Source: Streptomyces fumanus (GTDB lineage Bacteria; Actinomycetota; Actinomycetes; Streptomycetales; Streptomycetaceae). Taken from it: DNA of 64,000 nucleotides. Below are positions 43,276-51,047 of this stretch, piece after piece. Where the stretch lies: assembly GCF_014655295.1 (NCBI RefSeq), contig NZ_BNBI01000014.1, forward strand, positions 160,072 to 224,071, written 5' to 3'. The notes beneath the pieces were generated by a model. The model was not told the origin of the DNA. It saw only the letters and a program-made list of their open reading frames with translations, and ran no database searches. How positions within the stretch are numbered: the first letter of the stretch is position 1; each line of letters begins with the position of its first letter. The position numbers and the translations under genes are program-made.

Positions 43276-44294
43276 GCGGCGCTCTCCTTCCGGCCGGCCG
43301 GGCAGGGCGTGCGCTGCCACGCCATCCTCGACCAGGGCATGGTCATCTCCCGGGGAGCGCGGACCTCGACGGGCTTCAGCGCGGCCGGGTCCAGGGCCTC
43401 CGCGTGCCGGGCGAACACGCGCTCCACGTAACGGTGCCCGGTGTCGGCGCCGATCACCAGGTGCAGCCGGTCGGGGTGGCGGCGCGCCTCGTACGTCGCC
43501 GTCAGATAACCGGCGCCGGTGGACAGCCCGGCGAAGACGGCGTGCTCGCGCAGCAGGGCGACCGCGCCGGACATGGCGTGGGTGAAGTCGAGCCAGTGCA
43601 CGGTGTCGTAGAGGTGGTGGCGGACGTTGTCGAAGACGATCGACGAGCCGATACCGGCGATGATCGCCTCGGGGTCGTGGTGGTCCTGGCTGCCGAAGGT
43701 GACGCTGCCGAAGGGCTGGACGCCGACCAGCCGTACGGCCGGGTCCCGGGTGCGCAGGCGTTCCACGATGCCGCCGGTGGACGCTCCGGAACCCACCCCG
43801 CCGACGACGGTCAGCGGCGTCGCCGGGAACTCCGCCGCGATCCGGTCGGCGACCTCCCGGTAACCGAGGTAGTGGATGTCGTCGTGGTACTGGCGCATCC
43901 AGTGGTGGCCGGGGCGCTCGGCGAGTATCTCGCGCACCCGCCGCACCCGCAGTTCCTGGTCGAGCTTGAGGTCGCGCGAGGGTCTGACCTGCTCCACCGT
44001 GGCGCCGAGGATCTCCAACTGGGCGAGGGTGGTGGCGTCGACGGTGGTGGAGGCGACGATGTGGCACCGCATGCGGTACCGGTGGCAGGCCAGGGCGAGG
44101 GCGTAGGCGTAGATGCCGCTGGAGCTGTCGATCAGGGTCTGTCCCGGACGGACCGTGCCCCGCTCCAGCAGATGGCGGACGGCGGCCAGGGCCGAGTAGA
44201 TCTTCATCGACTCGAACCGCAGCAGGACCAGGCCGCCGGTGAGCCGGACCAGGTCCGGGGCCTTGAGGGCGTCGGCGATGTGGGGGTGGATCAC
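43272..44294 (-). CDS. Divergent cysteine-synthase-fold PLP enzyme
   Basis: The 340-aa protein belongs to fold type II PLP enzymes. The PLP Lys is expected at residue 31 in FESMKIYSAL. The phosphate-binding glycine loop is GGVGSGASTGG (165-175). The Ser/Asn loop that holds the substrate in cysteine synthases (SGNTG) here reads SSGIYAY (58-64), so the usual Asn is missing. The substrate is probably not O-acetylserine. Given the phosphothreonine kinase upstream, O-phospho-L-threonine is a plausible donor, as in routes to 2,3-diaminobutyrate. GTG start overlaps the kinase TGA. Confidence 0.8.
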   Translation of the reverse strand: MIHPHIADALKAPDLVRLTGGLVLLRFESMKIYSALAAVRHLLERGTVRPGQTLIDSSSGIYAYALALACHRYRMRCHIVASTTVDATTLAQLEILGATVEQVRPSRDLKLDQELRVRRVREILAERPGHHWMRQYHDDIHYLGYREVADRIAAEFPATPLTVVGGVGSGASTGGIVERLRTRDPAVRLVGVQPFGSVTFGSQDHHDPEAIIAGIGSSIVFDNVRHHLYDTVHWLDFTHAMSGAVALLREHAVFAGLSTGAGYLTATYEARRHPDRLHLVIGADTGHRYVERVFARHAEALDPAALKPVEVRAPREMTMPWSRMAWQRTPCPAGRKESAA

Positions 44295-45358
44295 CCGTAG
44301 CCTCCTTGGGCGAAGGTGCACTGGTGGCCGAGCGAGTGGAAGAACGCGGAGAGGTCGGCCTTGACGTGGGCACGCGGGCGTGCGGTGTAGAGGTAGCCGG
44401 CCAGGCAGCCGGTGTGGGCGACGAACACCCCGTCGGCGCCGAACCGTTGGCGGTGGGCGAGCAGGCTGCCGAAGGTCGCCTTGGGCAGCACCTCCTGGGA
44501 GAGCGCGGCGCTGACCGTCGCGGCCCGGGCGACGGCGGCGGCATCACCCGAGTCGAAGCCCTTCACCAGGTCGGTCAGGCAGCGCTGGTACTCGTCGCCG
44601 CGACGCCGGTAGTGGTCGAGGAGCAGGGGGGTGACGGCGGCGGTGTCCACCGTGCCGGGTTCGGTGACGAAGGCGGTGTGGAAGCCGATGTCCGTGCCCA
44701 GCCGCCGCACCACCCGGTGCCGGCCGCTGAGGTACAGGGCGAACTCGTCGAGGAAGACGCTGTCGGCGCGTTCGATGGCCGCCAGGACGCCGAGGACCAC
44801 CTGGAGGTCGTACGGCAGGCGGAAGACCCGGAAAAGGCAGCGCAGCGTCGCCACGATGTCCGCCGTCGAACTGGCCATGCCCACGCCCACCGGCAGTTCG
44901 GAGTGGGTGTGCCAGTCGCCCGGGGGCAGGGTCAGGCCGTAGTGGTCCAGGAAGAGCCGGGCCGCCCGCCTCGCCTTCTCCCCGAGCGGCGGCGCGAGCG
45001 GTGCGGGTCCGACGGTCGCCCTCGGCGTGAAGTGCACCCAGGAGTGACGGTCCACCGGGAAGGACACCACCGCGATCTCCGGATCGGGGCCGGCGCGCAA
45101 CGGGCCCTGGTACAGCTCGCCGAGGGTGCCGTGGCAGACGCCGGAGACGGTGGGACCGGACGGGGCCTGTTCTGGGGGGAGGGATACGTCCTGTTCCCGG
45201 GGGAGGGGTACGTCCTGTTCCCGGGGGAGGCACTCGTCCCGTTCCCGAGGGACGCCCTCGACCGGTCCGGGGGCCGTCTCTCCCGGCCCGGCGGACGACA
45301 CATCGGCCCGGGACCGGACGGGCCGGCCCGTCCGGCCCGAAGCGGCGGGGTCGCGCAC
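44291..45358 (-). CDS. PduX-like L-threonine kinase (GHMP family)
   Basis: The 355-aa protein has a GHMP kinase core from about residue 72 (VSGVCHGTLGELYQGPL). It carries the ATP loop ELPVGVGMASSTADI (155-168), matching the PduX signature, and C-terminal KATFGSLLAHRQRFGADGVF. PduX makes L-threonine O-3-phosphate for the cobalamin aminopropanol arm. The ~70-residue N-terminal extension contains an 8-aa repeat. GTG 45358 was chosen because GGAGGAGG lies 5 nt upstream; an earlier start has no such site. First gene of the riboswitch-led operon. Confidence 0.85.
   Translation of the reverse strand: MRDPAASGRTGRPVRSRADVSSAGPGETAPGPVEGVPRERDECLPREQDVPLPREQDVSLPPEQAPSGPTVSGVCHGTLGELYQGPLRAGPDPEIAVVSFPVDRHSWVHFTPRATVGPAPLAPPLGEKARRAARLFLDHYGLTLPPGDWHTHSELPVGVGMASSTADIVATLRCLFRVFRLPYDLQVVLGVLAAIERADSVFLDEFALYLSGRHRVVRRLGTDIGFHTAFVTEPGTVDTAAVTPLLLDHYRRRGDEYQRCLTDLVKGFDSGDAAAVARAATVSAALSQEVLPKATFGSLLAHRQRFGADGVFVAHTGCLAGYLYTARPRAHVKADLSAFFHSLGHQCTFAQGGYG
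45166..45260 (-). repeat. 24-bp in-frame tandem repeat in threonine kinase gene
   Basis: Nearly four units (45166-45189, 45190-45213, 45214-45237, 45238-45260) encode octapeptides of the form PREQDVPL in the N-terminal extension, before the catalytic domain. Confidence 0.8.
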
Positions 45359-45504
45359 ATCGTCCTCCTCCGGTACCGGGCCATGGAACACCGACAGGGA
45401 AGGAGGCGCGGCCATCCGTACGGCGACCATCCGCACGGCGGACGACCGCCCACACCGCCGACCCAGTCCACGAGGTCACGTGCACAGCCCGCGCGGAACG
45501 CGGG

Positions 45505-45695
45505 CACAGTGGCAGGTCTTCGGACTCGCGGGCACGTCCGCCGAACCGGCGGACACCTACCGGCCGTCTCTTCCCCGGCCCTGACACGGGCCCAGTGACA
45601 TCGACGGCTTCCGTTCCCACTCACCGCTGCGGGACAGCCCCGGATTCGCACCGGGTTCCCTCTTGCGTCACACCGACCGGCGTCCGGGCGGACGG
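45505..45695 (-). ncRNA. Cobalamin riboswitch (biosynthetic operon leader)
   Basis: On the minus strand the core is CCCGGTGCGAATCCGGG, then CTGTCCCGCAGCGGTGAG, and the 3' conserved GAGTCCGAAGACCTGCCAC. It precedes the threonine kinase start by ~147 nt. A GC hairpin (CCCGCG/CGCGGG) just after it could terminate transcription when B12 is bound. Control direction is inferred from the family. Confidence 0.88.
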
Positions 45696-45934
45696 GAGGC
45701 GTGAACCGACTGCGAGCATCAGGGTAGGGCCACTCGGGTCCCTGCGACAGAGGGGCTTCAGCGGTTGTCCTGAAAAGGGAGGGACGGCGGAATCAGGGGT
45801 GTCCTCCGTACGGGTACCGTGACAGCTCTGGCCGGATAACGCCTCTGGGACCACTGCCGCATCAGCCACACTGGTGGTCCTCACGACCCACGCACACCCC
45901 CTTGCCGTGGTGGCCCGTGCCCGGGAGGCCCCTG

Positions 45935-46921
45935 ATGACGTCAGACACGAGGCCCGGCGAAGACGGGGCCGCGGTCCCGTCCGGACGGCCCCGGACCCCC
46001 GGGGACCGGGTCGCGCTCCGCGGCGATCTGCGCTCCGCCCTGCCCGACGCCTCCGCGGCGGTGGTGGTCACGGCGCTCGTGTTCGCGCTGCTGTGGGCCC
46101 GCATGCAGTCGGGGACCTCGGACACCGTGGCGGTCATGCCGTTCATGGACGATGCCCGCACCTACTGGATGTATCTGCTGAGCCAGGCGTTCGGCTGGTC
46201 GGGGCTGCTGTGGGCCTGGGGCACGGTCATGCTCGGCCTGCTGCTGTCGGGGCCGCGCCCCGCCCGGCCGGCGGTCTCCCGGCAGGTGCTGGAGCGCTGG
46301 CACCGCACCACCAGCCTGACCACGATGGCGCTGATGTTCGCGCACGCGCTGATGTTCGCCGCGGAACTCGTGCGCTACGAGACCGGGCTGGACTGGGCCG
46401 AGCGGCTGTGGGCGGGCTTCGCCGACACCTTCGTCCCCGGCTGGTACGACTCCGGCACCGGCCGGACCGCCATCCCGATCGGGCAGGGCGCCCTCTACCT
46501 GGCGATCCCGCTGGGCCTGCTCTTCTACGTCCGCCACCGCATCGGCGCCACCACCTGGCGCCGGCTGCACCGCTTCGTCATCGTCGTCTACGTCCTCAGC
46601 GTCTGGCACACCCTGCTCTACGGCACCAACGTCTGGTACGGGGAGTGGCCGCGCACCGCCCTGTGGCTGCTGCAACTGCCCGTCGCCGCCCTGCTGTTGC
46701 TGCGCCTGCTGCGACCCGCCCGGCGCGTGGAACGACTGGGCCGTCCGAGCGGAGCGACCGGCGCGGCCCGTCCGGCCTGGTGGGCACGGGCGACCGGCCG
46801 CGTCGCCGCCGGGGCCGTCGTCGTCGGGGTGGTCGTCGTGGTGGTCTCCGGCCACGACGGCGGCCGCGACCGCCCGACCGACCCGCCCGCGACGGCTCCC
46901 CACGCCCAGGAGACGGACTGA
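45935..46921 (+). CDS. Ferric-reductase-like transmembrane protein
   Basis: The 328-aa protein has about seven transmembrane segments. His residues lie on hydrophobic helices (LERWHRTTSLTTMALMFAHALMF, WRRLHRFVIVVYVLSVWHTLL), the pattern of bis-heme ferric reductase domains. No FAD/NAD domain follows, so an electron donor must be separate. It is divergent from the riboswitch-led operon. ATG 45935 has GGGAGG upstream. It may be a heme-bearing membrane electron-transfer protein. Metal reduction linked to the neighbouring operon is speculation. Confidence 0.78.
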   Translation: MTSDTRPGEDGAAVPSGRPRTPGDRVALRGDLRSALPDASAAVVVTALVFALLWARMQSGTSDTVAVMPFMDDARTYWMYLLSQAFGWSGLLWAWGTVMLGLLLSGPRPARPAVSRQVLERWHRTTSLTTMALMFAHALMFAAELVRYETGLDWAERLWAGFADTFVPGWYDSGTGRTAIPIGQGALYLAIPLGLLFYVRHRIGATTWRRLHRFVIVVYVLSVWHTLLYGTNVWYGEWPRTALWLLQLPVAALLLLRLLRPARRVERLGRPSGATGAARPAWWARATGRVAAGAVVVGVVVVVVSGHDGGRDRPTDPPATAPHAQETD

Positions 46922-47128
46922 CGGGCGGGCCGTCCCCCTGCGCGAACAAAGTTCCGAAGAAGGAATGCGTGAAAGCCGCGTGAACGTCGTCTGGCCGGGC
47001 ACAAGGGCTATCGCAACGAGGTCGTGGCAGCCGGAGCTGGCGGGACCTACCAACGAAGGACGTACTCAGGCCCTCGTGGAGCGGAAGCGCGCACGTGCCT
47101 GAGCCCGAAATGACGAATGGGTTGAGAA

Positions 47129-47284
47129 ATGATCATTCTTGGGTTGATTCTGCTGATCATCGGCCTGCTCGTCGGCATGGGCCTGCTGACGACGATCGGT
47201 GGCATCCTCATTCTGGTCGGCGCCATCCTGTGGATCCTGGGCGCGACCGGTCGCGCGGTCGGTGGACGAAAGCATTTCTTCTAG
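47129..47284 (+). CDS. 51-aa two-helix membrane protein (DUF6131-like)
   Basis: The frame ATG 47129 to TAG 47284 encodes 51 residues: a very hydrophobic start (MIILGLILLIIGLLVGMGLL), a second hydrophobic run (IGGILILVGAILWILGA) and the basic end RAVGGRKHFF. The end pattern VGGR(K/R)H-aromatic is typical of a small Streptomyces membrane family I recall as DUF6131. GAGAA precedes the start. Function unknown. Confidence 0.7.
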   Translation: MIILGLILLIIGLLVGMGLLTTIGGILILVGAILWILGATGRAVGGRKHFF

Positions 47285-47479
47285 AGCCGGACGTCTCACG
47301 GACCGGCCGGACAGGCGGTCGGGACCCATGGGCGGGGCCATGCGCCGCCCATGGCCCTGACCCAGTCCCCGTTCCGTCGCCGATGAGTGTGCCCCTGAGC
47401 CAGGCCCTGCCCGACGGTCGTCGAGCGCAGCGCCTGGCTTCGGTGTGAGGGGGCCGCTGCCGCCGGGTGGAAGTTGTCG

Positions 47480-47659
47480 TCAGACGCTCCGCTCCCGCAG
47501 CCTCTCTTCCCGGGTTTTGATCACCCGCAGCCGGTCCGGCCGCTGCGAGGTCCACCGGTCCGGCCCGTACTCCGGCCGCAGCACCCACGTGGCGCCGCCG
47601 CGCACGTCCGCCACGATCCCGCGTCGGCCGGTGTCCTCGTCATGGATCAGGTCGCCCAC
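47480..47659 (-). CDS. 59-aa protein found with ATP-binding regulators
   Basis: GTG 47659 to TGA 47480 encodes VGDLIHDEDTGRRGIVADVR, a strand-rich middle GGATWVLRPEYG and a basic end RLRVIKTREERLRERSV. AGGAG lies 10 nt upstream. It begins 25 nt after the end of the broken ATP-binding gene. Proteins of this sort commonly follow XRE and ATP-binding genes in Streptomyces. Function unknown. Confidence 0.6.
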   Translation of the reverse strand: MGDLIHDEDTGRRGIVADVRGGATWVLRPEYGPDRWTSQRPDRLRVIKTREERLRERSV

Positions 47660-47683
47660 CCACGCGCCGCTCCTGCTCGCCGG

Positions 47684-47961
47684 TCATTGGTCTCCCTTCC
47701 CGTGCAGCTCCGCCCACACTTGCTTGCCCCACGGCAGCGGCGCGGTTCCCCAGTCCTCGGCCAGCTCTCCCACAAGCGCGAGACCGCGCCCGCCTTCGTC
47801 CTCAGGGTTCGGCTTCCGGCGCACTGGACGCGCCTTCGAGAAGTCCACGACGCCGATGCGCACGCGCGCCGGCCCTGGCCGCGCTCTCGGGCCGGCGGGG
47901 CAGGGTCTCGCTGTACCCGGGGTGCCCGGTCCGCCGGGCCCGCGCTGTAGGTCGCGGCATG
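47684..47961 (-). pseudogene. Internally deleted HATPase-type ATP-binding protein
   Basis: The N-terminal part (ATG 47961: HPGYSETLPRRPESAARA) and the C-terminal part (RVRIGVVDFSKARP, EDEGGRGLALVGELAEDWG, WGKQVWAELHGKGDQ, stop 47684) belong to the RsbW/SpoIIAB-like ATP-binding family of Streptomyces. They lie in different frames, and the middle ~70-80 residues carrying the N-box are absent. The gene therefore looks like a deletion relic. It is divergent from the XRE regulator and precedes the 59-aa gene. Confidence 0.65.
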
Positions 47962-48111
47962 TCGGTCTGCTCTCTCAGATCGGCCAAGCCCCGGGACCGG
48001 TCGCACGGTCGCCGGGGCGCTGTGCGTTCAGGTAACCGGGGGGCGTGATCGGGCGGAGGAGCCAACCAGGGGGCCGGGGAGGGGCCACACTGGTTACGGA
48101 AGGGGGCCGGC

Positions 48112-49359
48112 ATGACGAGCACTGACAGGCGGCGCGAATTCGGCGCCTACCTCGCCGGCCTGCGGCGGCACTCGGGCCGCTCACAGCGGCAGTTCGCCGC
48201 CGCGCTGTGCGCCGTGTCCGGCGCGCAGTCGATCACGCGGAACGAGGTCTCCCGGTGGGAGCGCGGGGAGCGCATCCCGGACGTGTGGCTGCCCGCCTTC
48301 GCCCAGGTACTCGGGGTCCCGCTGCACGAGCTGGAGCAGGCCGCCGCGTACGCCCGGGGCGACGCTCAGGCCACCCTCCCCGGGGTCGCGGCGACCCTCG
48401 CGGACTTGCTGCCCGACGGGGAAGAGCTGAAGCCCCTGACGGCCCCTCGCGGCCGTCGGATCGGCGCCACCACGGTGGACGGATTGGCGGCCCGCGTGCA
48501 CGGCCTCCGACTCGCGGACGACGTGCTGTCCGGCGGAGACCTGATCGCCCCCGCCTTCCGGGAGCTGCGCGCCGCCGTCCGGCTCTACCGCGAGTCCGAG
48601 CACTCCGATGAGACAGGGCGCGGACTGCTGGTGCAGATCGGAGAGTTGGGCCAGATCGCCGGGTGGATCGCCTCGGACGCCGGGCGCGGTGAGGACGCGG
48701 AGCGCGCCTACCGGCTGGGGATCTCCGCCGCCCGGCAGGCCGGTGACGCGGTGCTCGTGGCGCAGCTCGCCGGCAGTCTCGGCTACCACATGACGAACAG
48801 CGGCCGGGAGCGGGAGGGCCTGAAGCTGGCACAGGCCGCCGTGGCGGTAAGTGGACCGGACGCCCCGGCCGCGACGCGCGCCCTGTTCCTGGACCGTGTG
48901 GCGTGGGCCCACACGCGCGCAGGAGAGCCGCAACCGGCCATGCGGGCGCTCGGGGCGGCGCACGCCGCCCTGGACGCCACGGACGGTCCTCCGTCGCCCT
49001 CGTGGGCGTACTGGGTGAACCGCGAGGAGTTGGAGGTCATGGACGCCCGGGTGCTCACCGAGCTGCGCCGCCCGCTGCGCGCGGTACCGCTGCTCCAGGA
49101 CGTGTTGGGACGCTACAACGCCACGCACGCCCGGGAAGTCGCGTTGTACCGCTCATGGCTCGCCGTGGCCCTGGCCGACGCGAACGAGCCCGAGCAGGCT
49201 GCCGAGGAAGCCCGCCGCGTCATCGAAGCCTCCGGGGACCTGTCCTCGGAGCGCACGGCGGAGCGGGCCCGGACGGTCCTGCACCGGCTGAAGGAGTACG
49301 AGGACGTGCCCGAGGCACGCGAAGTGCTGGCCGACCACGGGCACCTGTTGCTCGCCTGA
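48112..49359 (+). CDS. XRE-family regulator with TPR-like region
   Basis: The 415-aa protein has an N-terminal helix-turn-helix (RSQRQFAAALCAVSGAQSIT, NEVSRWERGERIP; residues ~20-70), a linker, and repeated helical pairs typical of tetratricopeptide repeats (EDAERAYRLGISAARQAGDA, TRAGEPQPAMRALGAAHAAL). It resembles cytoplasmic quorum or signal-responsive XRE-TPR proteins. The start is ATG 48112, with GGGGG upstream. It is divergent from the broken ATP-binding gene, the usual arrangement for Streptomyces regulator pairs. Confidence 0.85.
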   Translation: MTSTDRRREFGAYLAGLRRHSGRSQRQFAAALCAVSGAQSITRNEVSRWERGERIPDVWLPAFAQVLGVPLHELEQAAAYARGDAQATLPGVAATLADLLPDGEELKPLTAPRGRRIGATTVDGLAARVHGLRLADDVLSGGDLIAPAFRELRAAVRLYRESEHSDETGRGLLVQIGELGQIAGWIASDAGRGEDAERAYRLGISAARQAGDAVLVAQLAGSLGYHMTNSGREREGLKLAQAAVAVSGPDAPAATRALFLDRVAWAHTRAGEPQPAMRALGAAHAALDATDGPPSPSWAYWVNREELEVMDARVLTELRRPLRAVPLLQDVLGRYNATHAREVALYRSWLAVALADANEPEQAAEEARRVIEASGDLSSERTAERARTVLHRLKEYEDVPEAREVLADHGHLLLA

Positions 49360-49392
49360 TCGCAGCGGTCGCCCTGCTGACCGGTCCGCCGG

Positions 49393-50277
49393 TCATTCCG
49401 GGCTGTCGATGTTCCGGTAGAAGGCGAGGAGGGCGTTCGCGAGCCGTTCAGGCGCTTCCATCGCCGCGTAGTGGCCGATGCCGTCGAGCGATACGGAACT
49501 CACGTCCTCGGTGACTTGGCGCAGTGTCGCCGACGTGAAGTCTCCCGACCCGCCGCCGATGGCGAGCACGGGCATGGTGAGCTGCCCGGAGGCCAGTTCT
49601 CGGATCTCCTCGCCTTCGCGGAGCATCGACCGGTAGAGGCCGGCCGCACCCTTGAACGCGTCGGGTCGCGTGTAGGAGCGGGTGAGTTCGTCGATGTCCT
49701 GGTCGGTGAACGCGCCGGGGGTAGCGCTGAGGGAGGGCAGGGCGTATTCGGAGAGGAAGGCGCGCTCCCGTCCGGCGAGGAGCATCTCCGGGACGCCGGG
49801 GGCGGCGAGGACGCCGATGTGCCAGGCACCGCCGTGGGTGACGTCCGCGAGCGTTTCCAGGCCGAACCCGGGCAGGCCGGTCTCGATCGCCGTATAGCTG
49901 CGCACCAGGTCGGGGTGTGCGGCCGCGACACGGAAGGTGGTGGGACCGCTGATGTCCTGGCCCGTCAGGTGAACGGGGCCGATGCCGAGGTGAGTGATCA
50001 GTTCGCTCAGATCTCGGGCCGCGGTCGCGCTGTCGTGCTCTCCGGTGGCGGTGGCGGAGTCGCCGAAGCCGCGCAGGTCGGGAGCGAACACGCGGTGGTC
50101 CGCGCTGAGCAGGGGGATCAGCTTGTGGAAGACCCACCAGGTCTCCGGGAAGCCGTGGACCAGCATGACGGGGGATCCGGTGGTTCCCGCCGAGACGTAG
50201 TGAAGCTCTGTGCCGTTGAGGCTGACGCGGTGGTGTTCTAGGGCCGGAAGGGTGGCGCCGGGGGTCGTGGGGGCCAT
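49393..50277 (-). CDS. Alpha/beta-hydrolase, epoxide-hydrolase-like
   Basis: The 294-aa protein has the alpha/beta-hydrolase oxyanion motif VMLVHGFPETWW, a nucleophile elbow LTGQDISGP in which Asp is expected as nucleophile, and the catalytic His in GIGHYAAMEAPERL. The cap region lies around residues 130-230. It resembles soluble epoxide hydrolases or haloalkane-type enzymes. The elbow lacks the usual GxDxG pattern (G-Q-D-I-S). The start has GGAGGAA upstream. It is divergent from a MarR gene, and both share the double operator at 50298-50339. Confidence 0.8.
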   Translation of the reverse strand: MAPTTPGATLPALEHHRVSLNGTELHYVSAGTTGSPVMLVHGFPETWWVFHKLIPLLSADHRVFAPDLRGFGDSATATGEHDSATAARDLSELITHLGIGPVHLTGQDISGPTTFRVAAAHPDLVRSYTAIETGLPGFGLETLADVTHGGAWHIGVLAAPGVPEMLLAGRERAFLSEYALPSLSATPGAFTDQDIDELTRSYTRPDAFKGAAGLYRSMLREGEEIRELASGQLTMPVLAIGGGSGDFTSATLRQVTEDVSSVSLDGIGHYAAMEAPERLANALLAFYRNIDSPE

Positions 50278-50297
50278 TGGTTTCCTCCATCTGAATC

Positions 50298-50339
50298 GAC
50301 AACCTGGTTGTCAGACTATGGGTAGACAACCAGGTTGTC
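50298..50339. promoter_or_regulatory. Paired MarR operators
   Basis: Two 15-bp palindromes, GACAACCTGGTTGTC (50298-50312) and GACAACCAGGTTGTC (50325-50339), differ only at the centre base and form a larger inverted repeat with 27-bp centre spacing. They lie between the divergent hydrolase and MarR genes. Confidence 0.8.
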
Positions 50340-50371
50340 GACCCCGACGGAATTCTCGTATGATGCGCCTC

Positions 50372-50854
50372 ATGGCACGGTCATCAGGCGCTGAGCTGGC
50401 GCTGCTGCTGCTCGGCGGCTTCCAGTCGATGGTGGACGACGTAGTCGGCGAACTGGCGAGCCGCGGACACGAAGGCGTCCGCGCATCGCACGAGTTCGCC
50501 CTGCGCGCCATCGAGGAGGGAGCGGACACGGCCACGGAACTCGGCCGCCGGTTGTCGGTATCCAAGCAGGCCGCCGCCAAGACGATCGCCGCCCTCGAGC
50601 GACTCGGGTACGTCGAGCGGGAGACCGACCCGAGCGACGCACGCGTCAAGCGACTCCGCGTCACGGCCCGCGGCCACGACATGATGACTCTCGGTGCGAC
50701 GCTCTTCACCGAGGTGCGTGACCGCTGGGCGGCGCAGATCGGAGCCGAGCAGCTCGATGCCCTCGAAGCGCACTTGGCCCAGCTCACCAAGAACCGGTCG
50801 GCGGGCACGGAGGGCCTGGCGCGACTCGGCGAGGATCTCGGTGAGGCGATCTGA
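50372..50854 (+). CDS. MarR-family transcriptional regulator
   Basis: The 160-aa protein has a winged helix (TATELGRRLSVSKQAAAKTI, ERLGYVERETDPSDARVKRL wing) between dimerisation helices. I start at ATG 50372 because TATGAT (50359-50364) lies 7 nt upstream and TTGTCG (50335-50340) 18 bp before that, predicting a leaderless mRNA. ATGs at 50360 and 50363 are then upstream of transcription. The -35 overlaps the second palindrome, so autorepression is likely. It probably controls the divergent hydrolase in response to a small ligand. Confidence 0.85.
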   Translation: MARSSGAELALLLLGGFQSMVDDVVGELASRGHEGVRASHEFALRAIEEGADTATELGRRLSVSKQAAAKTIAALERLGYVERETDPSDARVKRLRVTARGHDMMTLGATLFTEVRDRWAAQIGAEQLDALEAHLAQLTKNRSAGTEGLARLGEDLGEAI

Positions 50855-51047
50855 CCACGCGGGGCTGAAGGTCATCTTCAAGGTCCTGTGCCGGGTCGGC
50901 GTCAAGCTGGTCGAGTCCGCCCAGGAAGGCCGGCGCGCGATCACCGCCAGCGCCCGACCGTCGCCGATGGCGGCCATCTGGTGATTACCTGCCCGATTGG
51001 CTAGGTTGCCCTCTCCTCGTCCGGTTATCGCAGGGGGAGTGGCAGCC

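Noticed and set aside
46964..47101. 45-codon frame MRESRVNVVWPG...
   Set aside because: No ribosome site, no recognised family, and ordinary composition for non-coding sequence.
50855..51047. Possible transposase remnant (frame with LKVIFKVLCRVGVKLVES)
   Set aside because: Only ~40 codons, no start or recognised transposase motif; left as intergenic.
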